Shown: positions 31,692 through 40,523 of the stretch, one piece after another
Position numbering within the stretch: position 1 is the first letter of the stretch
Layout of the letters: the number at the start of each line of letters is the position of its first letter
Assembly (NCBI GenBank): GCA_029551145.1
Contig: JAKPGA010000069.1
Coordinates: forward strand, 44,051-108,050
DNA length: 64,000 bases
Source: Thermotogota bacterium
GTDB taxonomy: Bacteria > Thermotogota > Thermotogae > Thermotogales > DSM-5069
Reading direction: 5' to 3'
Notes under the pieces: generated by a model
What the model was told of the DNA's origin: nothing
What the model saw: only the letters and a program-made list of their open reading frames with translations
The model's database searches: none
Program-made: the position numbers and the translations under genes

Positions 31692-32687
31692 ATGGCATGG
31701 ACTGGACTTGTGATCGGTTTTGTCTTCGGCATCATTCTTCAGAAAGGTCGAGTCTGTTTCAACTCAGCTTTTAGAGATGTATTGATCTTCAAAGATAACT
31801 ATCTTATGAAACTTGCAGCTTTGGCACTCGCACTTCAGTCCATAACACTACTACTTTTTGCACAGTTTGGAGCGATACATCTGGCACCCAAGCCACTGAA
31901 TTGGATCGCCAACATCATAGGTGGCTATATCTTTGGACTTGGCATGGTTCTTGCCGGTGGATGTGCTTCTGGTGTCACGTATAGATCTGGTGAGGGTATG
32001 ACAACAGCATGGTTTGCTGCAATCTTCTATGGACTGACTGCCTATGCTACCAGCAGCGGTATTTTCTCAGGCTGGTCTAAATGGGTAAGCAAGTTCAATA
32101 TCACTATTCAGAGCACCAATCCAGTTTATGCGTCTAAGATCGGTCCAACTGTATCAACAGTTCTCAATGTAAGCCCATGGGTTGCTACTTTGGTTTTTGC
32201 TGCTCTTCTCATGTGGTATGCCTTTGGAACTAAGACAACCCAGAGACCAACGAAGTTCAATTGGGTAATTGCCGCGATTTTGATAGCGATACTTGCTCCA
32301 ATTGCTTGGTGGACAAGTGCAAAGAGCGGCAGAAATTATGGTCTTGGCATCACAGGCGGTTGGGTGAACCTGTTCTCAGTATACACTGCCAACAAACCCA
32401 TCAACTGGGAAGGCGCCGAGATTATTGGAATCATCCTTGGTGCACTGGTTTCATCTCTGGCATCCAAAGAATTCAAGTTCAGAATGCCAAAGGATCCGAA
32501 GACCTATTTACAAGTGATGGTGGGAGGCGCGCTGATGGGCTTTGGAGCGGCAACCGCTGGTGGCTGTAACATCGGTCACTTTCTCACTGGTGTACCCCAA
32601 CTTGCAATTTCTTCACTAATTGCATCCGTCTTTTTCATACTCGGGAACTGGACGATGGCTTGGTTACTCTTTGGCAAGGAGAGATGA
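31692..32687 (+). CDS. YeeE/YedE-family membrane transporter (probable thiosulfate/sulfur-compound importer)
   Basis: Multi-TM; GRVCFNSAFRD, LAGGCASG, TAGGCNIGH with Cys at residues 22, 91 and 292. Confidence 0.9.
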   Translation: MAWTGLVIGFVFGIILQKGRVCFNSAFRDVLIFKDNYLMKLAALALALQSITLLLFAQFGAIHLAPKPLNWIANIIGGYIFGLGMVLAGGCASGVTYRSGEGMTTAWFAAIFYGLTAYATSSGIFSGWSKWVSKFNITIQSTNPVYASKIGPTVSTVLNVSPWVATLVFAALLMWYAFGTKTTQRPTKFNWVIAAILIAILAPIAWWTSAKSGRNYGLGITGGWVNLFSVYTANKPINWEGAEIIGIILGALVSSLASKEFKFRMPKDPKTYLQVMVGGALMGFGAATAGGCNIGHFLTGVPQLAISSLIASVFFILGNWTMAWLLFGKER

Positions 32688-32689
32688 TG

Positions 32690-33046
32690 ATGAAAATAAC
32701 TATACAGGTCATGGTACCGCCTTACACATATGAAGATCTCGACACAGCGATCAAGATTGCCGAAGCAGCTATTGAGAAGGGACATGAAGTTAGTCTGTTC
32801 TTGTTTGCAGATTCGGTCTTGTGCATAAACAAAAATGTGAAACCTATCAGAATTGACAGGAATATACCCCAAAAACTCAAAGAAATGATTGCAGCAGGCA
32901 AGCTAAGAGTTGATATCTGTGGAATATGCATGGATTATAGGGGTGTGACAGGCGAAATGATCGTTGAAGGAGCCAAGCCCAGTGGTCTTCCAGAACTTGC
33001 GCAACTGATTTACTCCAGCGATAGGTTCATCAGTCTTATGGCTTGA
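32690..33046 (+). CDS. DsrE/TusD-like sulfurtransferase subunit
   Basis: IQVMVPPYTYEDLDTAIKIAEAAIEKGHEVSLFLFADSV; VDICGICMDYRGV cysteine motif. Confidence 0.85.
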   Translation: MKITIQVMVPPYTYEDLDTAIKIAEAAIEKGHEVSLFLFADSVLCINKNVKPIRIDRNIPQKLKEMIAAGKLRVDICGICMDYRGVTGEMIVEGAKPSGLPELAQLIYSSDRFISLMA

Positions 33047-33055
33047 GGTGAGATC

Positions 33056-33409
33056 ATGAAGAAACTCTTGTTTGTGGCATATCAATCCCCTGTTGGAAGT
33101 ATTTGGGTCAACGAAGCTTTCAGGACTGCCTTCGGGATGTACGGTGAAGACCTCGAACCTGCCGTGCTATTACTTGACGAAGCCTGTGTTGCTCTGTCAA
33201 AGAAAACAAAACCAGAGTCGCTTGGGCTTCTGCCACTCTCTATATGTCACAGATATATCAAAAACTATGGAACCCCGGTGTTCGCTGTCAAAGAAGATCT
33301 CGAACAATTCAAAGTCAAAGAGCTCGACGAGAATTTCTCGGCAAAAGTTCTGACAAAGCAGGATCTAAAAGATTTTATTCACCAATTCGATTATGTAATA
33401 TTCATGTGA
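33056..33409 (+). CDS. DsrF/TusC-like protein
   Basis: QSPVGSIWVNEAFRTAFGMYGEDLEPAVLLLDEACVAL fold; position between DsrE and DsrH homologues. Confidence 0.75.
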   Translation: MKKLLFVAYQSPVGSIWVNEAFRTAFGMYGEDLEPAVLLLDEACVALSKKTKPESLGLLPLSICHRYIKNYGTPVFAVKEDLEQFKVKELDENFSAKVLTKQDLKDFIHQFDYVIFM

Positions 33410-33419
33410 GGTGAAGTCA

Positions 33420-33689
33420 ATGGCTCTTATTCTGATTAAGTTTGGTACTAATAATCCAGCTGAAAGGTTCAAACTTGCAAATGCGTCCTCTGACGATGAC
33501 GTTGTTTTGATTCAAAATGGTATTTACTGGGCTCTGAACGATGCCAAACAGTACACAGCAGCTCGGGTTTACGCCATAAAAGAAGATTTCTTAGCACGTG
33601 GATACGACGAGCCAGATTCCAAAGTTCCTCTGATCAATTATGCACAGTTCGTTGAATTGATTGAAAAACATCCAAAAACAATTTCCTGA
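33420..33689 (+). CDS. DsrH/TusB-like protein
   Basis: MALILIKFGTNNPAERF...DDVVLIQNGIYWAL. Confidence 0.75.
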   Translation: MALILIKFGTNNPAERFKLANASSDDDVVLIQNGIYWALNDAKQYTAARVYAIKEDFLARGYDEPDSKVPLINYAQFVELIEKHPKTIS

Positions 33690-33699
33690 AAAGTTGAGT

Positions 33700-33705
33700 T
33701 ATAAT
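33700..33705 (+). promoter_or_regulatory. Possible -10 element (TATAAT) of an internal promoter for the ArsR-TusA gene
   Basis: Perfect TATAAT in the dsrH-regulator gap; no convincing -35. Confidence 0.35.
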
Positions 33706-33718
33706 TTCAGTTGAAATA

Positions 33719-33737
33719 GCCGCGGTATGCCCGCGGC
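33719..33737 (+). terminator. GC-rich hairpin upstream of the ArsR-TusA gene (terminator/attenuator or 5' UTR structure)
   Basis: gccgcgg-tatgc-ccgcggc, 7-bp all-GC stem, followed by attgctttt. Confidence 0.5.
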
Positions 33738-33756
33738 ATTGCTTTTGAGGTGAAGA

Positions 33757-34326
33757 ATGCCTGGCAAGATTGATTTGGTCGAGCTGTTCAAAATTCTTTC
33801 CAATCAAAGGCGTCTGGAGATACTGATGTTGCTTATGGATAGCTGTTTGACAGCAACTGAAATTGCCGATAAATTGAAGATCGATATTTCAACAGCCTAT
33901 CGTTATCTACTTCAGATGCAAAATTTCGGTTTGTTGAAAACCATTAAATCAAAAGACGGAGATCGTTTCGATCTTTCCACTCCACACATCTTACGCATGC
34001 TTGAAGAAGCTACGAGCGTGTTGAAGAGTTCAAAAGGACAGGTGGCTGTTGGTGGGAGATTCACTCTGTACTATCATTCTGCAAACGATTTGCCACAACC
34101 CCAGAAAGTACTGGACCTGCGAGGTGAAGTCTGTCCTGTGCCTGATCTTATAACCAAAAGAGAGCTTGAGACAATGCAACCTGGGGAGACTATACTTGTC
34201 ATTGTTGATTATCCAATTTCCAAAGAAAGAATCCCAAGCTACTGCAGACGTCTTGGGTATGATCTTTGGCTTGTAGACGCTGGAGCAGAGGCAAAAATCT
34301 ACATAAGAAAGCCCTATCAAGGCTAA
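33757..34326 (+). CDS. ArsR-type winged-HTH regulator fused to a C-terminal TusA domain
   Basis: N-term LVELFKILSNQRRLEILMLLMDSCLTATEIADKLKIDISTAYRYLLQMQNFGLLK; C-term LDLRGEVCPVPDLITKRELETMQPGETILVIVDYPISKERIPSYC. Confidence 0.9.
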   Translation: MPGKIDLVELFKILSNQRRLEILMLLMDSCLTATEIADKLKIDISTAYRYLLQMQNFGLLKTIKSKDGDRFDLSTPHILRMLEEATSVLKSSKGQVAVGGRFTLYYHSANDLPQPQKVLDLRGEVCPVPDLITKRELETMQPGETILVIVDYPISKERIPSYCRRLGYDLWLVDAGAEAKIYIRKPYQG

Positions 34327-34485
34327 CCCTACTTCGTTTTTCAACACAATGACTCGTAGTTCCTCCTGATAAAACTAATCTTTTCTTCACAGTTATGCAA
34401 ATGTTTTGTACGCTATTCTTTCTGATTTCTATCAGTCACAAGTGGTATAAAGTAAGAAAAAGGTCTCTCAGGAGGCGGTAAGAAG

Positions 34486-36204
34486 ATGAGCAGAAGTGTG
34501 ATCATCGATGGATCGGTTATATACACAAACTACAGTCAAATAATAGCCCAAAAAAAGTTTGAGCAGCTTTTGAGAGAATTCGTAGATATCCTCAAAGATA
34601 GAGGCAGCCCACTGTTGAACGCACTCAATGCCTTCAAGGTCAACAGCGATTATGATTTGCATAGATTTGCAGAATACATTCATCTGTTGACAATGAGGAA
34701 TATTAAGGAAATTACGAACATAATCTATTATGTAAATCCTAAGGAACTCGAGCGTTTCATAGAAGCTTTCTATACCTTTTGGCGCTCGAAACACAGGTTC
34801 ATGGTGCGTCACGAAAAATACGTTGAAGACTACAACAGGAGAGCAAGTATTGAATACACCATGACCATGGCAGGGGATCAGTTCAAAGCTGTTGTGAAGA
34901 ATTTGTACAGAGAGGTCATGATGAATGTTTCGAACTCATTCCCAACGGTGATGAGACAGCTCCCAAGCGGGGCACAGGTGATGTTTTTGGTTGAAGAGCC
35001 AAATGGGGAAAGATACCAAGAACATCAATGGATGCTGAAGATACCGACCGTCTGGGGAGCGATCTTCGATCCTCCTGCGATATTCTACACAAAGTCCAAT
35101 AAGAGAAAAGGAGTCTTGCCAATAATCGAAGACGCAATACTCGACAAGATATCACTCGATTCAAATGAGTGGTACAGGTTCACGATCTTTGTTGGAGATT
35201 TGCTCTTCTACAACTTTGTCCATTCTGAATACCTCGCTCATGGTGCAGGACTTGCGAACTTGTTTGAGCTTGCCACTCCAAAGGACCTAAAGCACAGAGA
35301 GCCAGACGGTATTCTCATATTTGGTTTGCCGACAAACAGGATTCCAAATTACAACGAAAAATGGCGAAACGGTGTCATATTCAAGGACAAAAATCGATAT
35401 GTTGGTGTCATACCGGCACTCGATGAGAACGACTATTTTGGATATATGAAAAAAACCACCTTGACGATTCACAATTTGATAAAGATTGATCACGGCAAAC
35501 TTCCAATCCATGATTCAATGGCAAGGATTACTCTAAAGAGTGGTAGGAGTGTTGTTGCGATGTTTGTGGGTGACAGCGGCGCAGGAAAGAGTGAGACACT
35601 CGATGCGCTCAACAGACTTGAGGAAGTAGCCCAGGTGGATACCATTATCGACGATATGGGGAGCCTGTCCATAGCAGATGGTCATGTAGTTGCTTTTGGT
35701 ACAGAAACAGGTGCTTTCGTCAGGCTCGACGATCTGCCACCTGGATTTGCTTACTCAACAATGGACAGGAGTATATTCATGAACCCAGATCAGATCAACG
35801 CACGTGTGATAGTGCCATTCAACAATTACAATGAAGTCATCACTCCAACTCACATAGATTTCTTCCTATACGCGAACAATTACACCGAAGTGAGCAATGA
35901 CCAAGAGCGCATAGTATTTTTCGAAGACGTCGAAGACGCCCTGAAGGTATTCTCAGAAGGAAAAAGAATGAGTAAAGGTACGACCTCTGAGACGGGTTTG
36001 ACTACCTCCTATTTTGCCAATCCATTTGGAGCGGTTCAAAGGCAAAAGGAACACCACAAAATAGCGGAAAGCTTCATGAAGAAGATGTTCGAAACAGGGG
36101 TAAGAGTCGGGGAAATAAGAACAATGCTCGGTGTCGAGGGCTATGAAAAAGAAGGTACGATGTTAGCAGCTAAGGCGCTTCTGAAGGTTATCGAAGAGAT
36201 GTGA
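34486..36204 (+). CDS. P-loop protein related to PEP carboxykinase/HPr kinase, function unknown
   Basis: AMFVGDSGAGKSETLDAL P-loop; DTIIDDMGSLSIADG; PEPCK-like C-terminal half. Confidence 0.6.
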   Translation: MSRSVIIDGSVIYTNYSQIIAQKKFEQLLREFVDILKDRGSPLLNALNAFKVNSDYDLHRFAEYIHLLTMRNIKEITNIIYYVNPKELERFIEAFYTFWRSKHRFMVRHEKYVEDYNRRASIEYTMTMAGDQFKAVVKNLYREVMMNVSNSFPTVMRQLPSGAQVMFLVEEPNGERYQEHQWMLKIPTVWGAIFDPPAIFYTKSNKRKGVLPIIEDAILDKISLDSNEWYRFTIFVGDLLFYNFVHSEYLAHGAGLANLFELATPKDLKHREPDGILIFGLPTNRIPNYNEKWRNGVIFKDKNRYVGVIPALDENDYFGYMKKTTLTIHNLIKIDHGKLPIHDSMARITLKSGRSVVAMFVGDSGAGKSETLDALNRLEEVAQVDTIIDDMGSLSIADGHVVAFGTETGAFVRLDDLPPGFAYSTMDRSIFMNPDQINARVIVPFNNYNEVITPTHIDFFLYANNYTEVSNDQERIVFFEDVEDALKVFSEGKRMSKGTTSETGLTTSYFANPFGAVQRQKEHHKIAESFMKKMFETGVRVGEIRTMLGVEGYEKEGTMLAAKALLKVIEEM

Positions 36205-36233
36205 ATATTCTCGATTGGCTCAACACTCACTTT

Positions 36234-36254
36234 GGCTCAGCACTGTGCTGAGCC
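36234..36254. terminator. Bidirectional terminator-like palindrome between convergent genes
   Basis: ggctcagcac-t-gtgctgagcc followed by atttt. Confidence 0.7.
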
Positions 36255-36264
36255 ATTTTCATAA

Positions 36265-36963
36265 TCATCTTGTGGAAAATCCAACCAGCAGTATGAAACA
36301 AAGTACCACAAGGCCTGCACAAAGCAGAGCAACAGTTTTCCACACAATGGTGATTGATTTCTTCCAGAAACTGTAAGCAGGCCTTGGTGTCATGATGTAT
36401 CCAAGTGCCATACCTGTCACAAACCCACCTATGTGGGCAGCGTTGTTTATTCCGCTTCCAGGAATGAAACCGTAGACTATGTTGAAGATTATCATTGGTA
36501 GAAGCGTATAACCGGTGAACTGTCTCATGAAAAATGGTGTATCACGGCGGAATCCCAGAGCAAAGAGTACTCCAACAAGACCAAAGATGGATCCACTTGC
36601 ACCAACTGATATGGCTCGGTAGTAAAGAAATTGTGTTGCCAGGTTTCCAACCACACCGGTCAGTAGATATATAAAGACGAATTTCTCGACACCATATATT
36701 GATTCTACTATGTTCCCAAAATAGAAGAGTGCATAGGAATTGAAAAGCAAATGCAAAAGGCCACCATGTACGAAAATCGCCGTGATCACTCTATACCATT
36801 CACCATTACTTACCAAAGGTCCATACTGTGCACCGAATCTTATGTACAGATATGCCTGGTTTCGCAAACTCGAAAAACTTTGAACAAAAAACATGAGAAC
36901 AACGACTATAACGTTTATCGCCAAGATGAGGTACGTTACCTTCCAATGCTTCAACGAATGCAC
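36265..36963 (-). CDS. Rhomboid intramembrane serine protease (second copy in window)
   Basis: VGASGSIFGLVG, NAAHIGGFVTG. Confidence 0.9.
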   Translation of the reverse strand: MHSLKHWKVTYLILAINVIVVVLMFFVQSFSSLRNQAYLYIRFGAQYGPLVSNGEWYRVITAIFVHGGLLHLLFNSYALFYFGNIVESIYGVEKFVFIYLLTGVVGNLATQFLYYRAISVGASGSIFGLVGVLFALGFRRDTPFFMRQFTGYTLLPMIIFNIVYGFIPGSGINNAAHIGGFVTGMALGYIMTPRPAYSFWKKSITIVWKTVALLCAGLVVLCFILLVGFSTR

Positions 36964-37249
36964 CTCCGTCTTGATTATAACCTATAAGCCAGATTCAAGG
37001 AAAAACATCAATTCAGCAATTGAAAACCATTGTTCTAAGGATTGACATAAAAGCTTTTGTTCAAGAAGATGTGATTTATTGTATGAGTTTTCGGATCATT
37101 AGCGTAAAGATTCATGAAGAACTTGCCAACTGAACGGATAGGCCATTAATTAGTACTTTAGCAGTTCATGAGTGATGGCTCAGCTGAAGAAAAGTGTTAC
37201 GTGCTTGATTAATCTCTCTAAACGCAATTTCCTCTAACTCAATGCTTTT

Positions 37250-37278
37250 TTGACAACTTGAAACATGGATGATGTAAT
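37250..37278 (+). promoter_or_regulatory. Candidate sigma-70-type promoter upstream of livK
   Basis: TTGACA - 17 nt - TGTAAT. Confidence 0.45.
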
Positions 37279-37392
37279 CGAAACTGTTGAGAAAAAAATC
37301 ACACGTTTTTGGAAAGAAAGATCCTCAAAGTCGAGGCTGTTTTAACACAAGGTACAGAGATCACACTCTTTTGTAAAGGAGGCGGTAGAAGT

Positions 37393-38637
37393 ATGAGAAA
37401 GTTGCTTGTAGTCTTCGCGGTTCTTTTGGCATTCACAGTCTTCGCAGAAGAAGTCATAAAGATCGGTGCTATTTTTCCATTGACCGGCCCTGCAGCAGCG
37501 ACAGGGGTTAAGATCAAATACGCGGTCGAAGTGGCACAAGAGATCATCAACGGTGAACATCCAGAAATTGAACTGTTGCTTGGAAAGAGCGCAGGCCTGC
37601 CAAATCTCAATGGTGCTAAGATCCAGTTTGTTTTCGCCGATCACCAGGCGAATCCGGAATTGGCCATGGCGGAAGCCGAAAGATTGATCAGGAACGAGGG
37701 AGTTGTTGCTTTGATAGGTTGTTATCACTCGTCGGCTACGAAACCAGCGAGCCAGGTAGCAGAAAAGTATGGAATACCGTTTATCGCAGGTTCTTCGAGT
37801 TCTGCCGCACTTACTGAAAGAGGGTTGCAGTGGTTCTTCAGGATAGCACCGCACGACGGGATGGAAACTGTGTTCTTCTTTGAGTACCTGAAGTATCTGA
37901 ATCAGAAATACAATGCGAATGTAAAAAAGGTGGCTGTTGTCTACATAGACAATGAATATGGAGTTCATGCCGCTCAGATGGTGAAAGAGAAGATAAAAGA
38001 CTACCAGGCCGATGGTTTCAGCATCGTCGCCGATGTGAAATATCCAGCCGGCGCAACCAACGTGGATATCGAGGTTCAAAAGATTAAAGGTGCAAAACCC
38101 GACGCCATATTCCACGCATCTTACATTGGTGACATGACCATGTTTGTCAAGAAATACAAAGAGTTCAACGTTGTACCAAAGGTTGTGCTTTCTTACTGTG
38201 GTGGTTACCAAGACCCCCAGTTCGTGATCAACCTTGGAAAGGATGCCGATTACTTCGCTGGTCCAAATGCAACCACGTCAGCATTGTTCAAGAAAATGGC
38301 AATACTCGCCAAAATCAACGAGATGTACAAGGCGAAATCAGGCGTAGATATCGACGGACCAACACTTGAAGACTTTGCTTCGGCCATCGTCATTGCTGAA
38401 GCGATAAACCTCGCTGGTTCAACCGATCCCCAAAAGGTTCTGAACGTTCTCAAGACAGGGACTTTCATGGCTCCTTACTTTGTATCTGGAAGAATAAAAT
38501 TCGGACCAGACGGTCAGAATATCTACTCTGCATCAGTTATGACTCAGATTCTCGATGGTATCTACGAGGCGGTCTGGCCTGAACAGTATCAAACCAAAGA
38601 ACCTGTCCCGCAATTCCCTGACTGGAACAAGAGGTGA
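37393..38637 (+). CDS. livK: Branched-chain amino acid-type ABC transporter substrate-binding protein
   Basis: Signal peptide then EEVIKIGAIFPLTGPAAATG. Confidence 0.88.
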   Translation: MRKLLVVFAVLLAFTVFAEEVIKIGAIFPLTGPAAATGVKIKYAVEVAQEIINGEHPEIELLLGKSAGLPNLNGAKIQFVFADHQANPELAMAEAERLIRNEGVVALIGCYHSSATKPASQVAEKYGIPFIAGSSSSAALTERGLQWFFRIAPHDGMETVFFFEYLKYLNQKYNANVKKVAVVYIDNEYGVHAAQMVKEKIKDYQADGFSIVADVKYPAGATNVDIEVQKIKGAKPDAIFHASYIGDMTMFVKKYKEFNVVPKVVLSYCGGYQDPQFVINLGKDADYFAGPNATTSALFKKMAILAKINEMYKAKSGVDIDGPTLEDFASAIVIAEAINLAGSTDPQKVLNVLKTGTFMAPYFVSGRIKFGPDGQNIYSASVMTQILDGIYEAVWPEQYQTKEPVPQFPDWNKR

Positions 38638-38640
38638 ACT

Positions 38641-38663
38641 AAGGGGGGCGAAAGCCCCCTTTT
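38641..38663 (+). terminator. Intra-operon hairpin between livK and livH
   Basis: aaggggggcGAAAgccccctttt: stem with GAAA tetraloop plus T-tract. Confidence 0.8.
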
Positions 38664-38688
38664 ACACATTTCACTGAAGAGGGGATGA

Positions 38689-39546
38689 ATGATGTTCTTA
38701 CAGGTTGTTCTCACCGGTGTACTTGTAGGCTCTGTTTATTCTCTCGTTGCCGTTGGGTTGACTCTTGTGTGGGGTTTGATGGATATCATAAACTTTGCCC
38801 ATGGTGATATGATGATGATATCCATGTACACGGTCTTCTGGCTATACACTCTTCTAAAATTCGACCCGTTCGTCTCCCTGCCGATATCCGCCGGCATCAC
38901 AGCTTTGCTTGGTATTGTGATCTATAAACTTGTCATCAAACGAGTTGTCAACGCGCCTGGTTTGATGGCATTACTCGCAACTTTTGGGTTGAGCTTGTTC
39001 ATAAGGAATTTCGCGCAGTTTCTCTGGACACCGAATTATAGGTTTGTTGGTGAATCGATCCTGTCAGGCAAAAGGATCCTCATAGCAGATATAGTCATTG
39101 GATTACCACAACTGATAGCAGCTCTGGGAAGCATTTTGATGACGTTGCTAATAGCCTTGTTCATAAAGAGAACGAAAACTGGTAAGGCTATACAGGCAAC
39201 CGCTCAGAGCAGGGATATAGCAGAGTTGATGGGTGTGAACACCGAAAAGGTCTACGCAGTAACTTTTGCACTCTCTGGTATATGCGTTGGCGTTGCTGGG
39301 ACACTTCTTTCAGGAATCTTTCCGGTCTATCCGGAAGCAGGTGCGATGTACGGATTACTTGCGTTTGTAATAGTCGCTCTTGGAGGTTTTGGGAACATCT
39401 GGGGTGCTTTCTACGCCGGTATTCTCATTGGCTTGACGGAAGCCCTTGGAGGTTTCTACTTAGGAACACAGTTCAAATACGCTTTGGCTTTTCTGATATA
39501 CCTTCTGGTCCTTCAGTTCAGGCCTAAGGGCTTATTTGGGTGGTGA
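38689..39546 (+). CDS. livH: ABC transporter permease LivH
   Basis: SLVAVGLTLVWGLMDIINFAHGD. Confidence 0.92.
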   Translation: MMFLQVVLTGVLVGSVYSLVAVGLTLVWGLMDIINFAHGDMMMISMYTVFWLYTLLKFDPFVSLPISAGITALLGIVIYKLVIKRVVNAPGLMALLATFGLSLFIRNFAQFLWTPNYRFVGESILSGKRILIADIVIGLPQLIAALGSILMTLLIALFIKRTKTGKAIQATAQSRDIAELMGVNTEKVYAVTFALSGICVGVAGTLLSGIFPVYPEAGAMYGLLAFVIVALGGFGNIWGAFYAGILIGLTEALGGFYLGTQFKYALAFLIYLLVLQFRPKGLFGW

Positions 39547-40523
39547 ACGAGATAATGAAAAATCGCATGCTTTATCTGATCTTCGCAATTATCTTGATAC
39601 TTCCCTTTGTCTTGCAAGATGTGAATTTCCAACATATCACGATAATGTTTCTAATCTTTGCTGGTCTCGGTGAAGGTTGGAATATAATCACCGGTTTCAC
39701 AGGTCAGACTTCCTTTGGCCACGCAGCCTTCTTTGGAATAGGCGCGTATACTTCAACGATAATGTTCTACAAATTTGGCATCTCACCATGGATAGGTATG
39801 ATCTTAGGTGCCCTGTTTGCCGCAGGAATATCTGCTGTTGTCAGTTACCCTTGTTTTCGTTTGAAGGGACATTACTTTGCAATAGCGACACTTGCCGTCG
39901 CAGAAATCATAAAACAACTTTTTGTGAGCTGGGATTATGTCGAAGGCGCAACTGGAATATCGATTCCCGTCAAACCCGACAGTTTTTGGATGATGCAATT
40001 TCACAAATCAAAGATACCTTACTTCCTAATTGCATACGTGCTCTTTATCGTGGCAACTCTTGTTGCCGTTGCGGTGGAGAAAAACAAAATGGGATACTAT
40101 CTGAAAGCGATACGTGAGAGTCACGAAGCCGCAGAGGCATTAGGAATAAACACGACACGATACAAACTTTATGCAATGATGATAAGTTCCGCCGTTACTG
40201 CCGTATTTGGTACACTATATGCGCAATATATCCTCTACATAGATCCGTTCATGGTTTTTGGGCTGGACATATCTATGAAAATAGTGTTATTAACGGTTCT
40301 TGGAGGTCTTGGTAGTGTCTACGGTCCAATCATTGGAGCTGCGATTTTGATACCACTTTCTGAATACACACGCGTCTTTCTTGGTGGGACAGGTAAGGGT
40401 ATAGATCTTATGATCTACGGCGCTCTGATAGTGATAGTTGCTTGTTTTGAACCCCGTGGCGTGCTTGGGCTCTTTCGAAGAACAAAAAAGAGGGGTGCAC
40501 AATATGCCAAGACCACTGCTTGA
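39540..40523 (+). CDS. livM: ABC transporter permease LivM
   Basis: GEGWNIITGFTGQTSFGHAAFFGIGAYT. Confidence 0.92.
   Translation: MVNEIMKNRMLYLIFAIILILPFVLQDVNFQHITIMFLIFAGLGEGWNIITGFTGQTSFGHAAFFGIGAYTSTIMFYKFGISPWIGMILGALFAAGISAVVSYPCFRLKGHYFAIATLAVAEIIKQLFVSWDYVEGATGISIPVKPDSFWMMQFHKSKIPYFLIAYVLFIVATLVAVAVEKNKMGYYLKAIRESHEAAEALGINTTRYKLYAMMISSAVTAVFGTLYAQYILYIDPFMVFGLDISMKIVLLTVLGGLGSVYGPIIGAAILIPLSEYTRVFLGGTGKGIDLMIYGALIVIVACFEPRGVLGLFRRTKKRGAQYAKTTA

Noticed and set aside
37342-38211. 289-aa minus-strand ORF
   Set aside because: Lies antisense entirely within the well-supported livK gene; low-complexity, Cys/His/Tyr-rich shadow composition.
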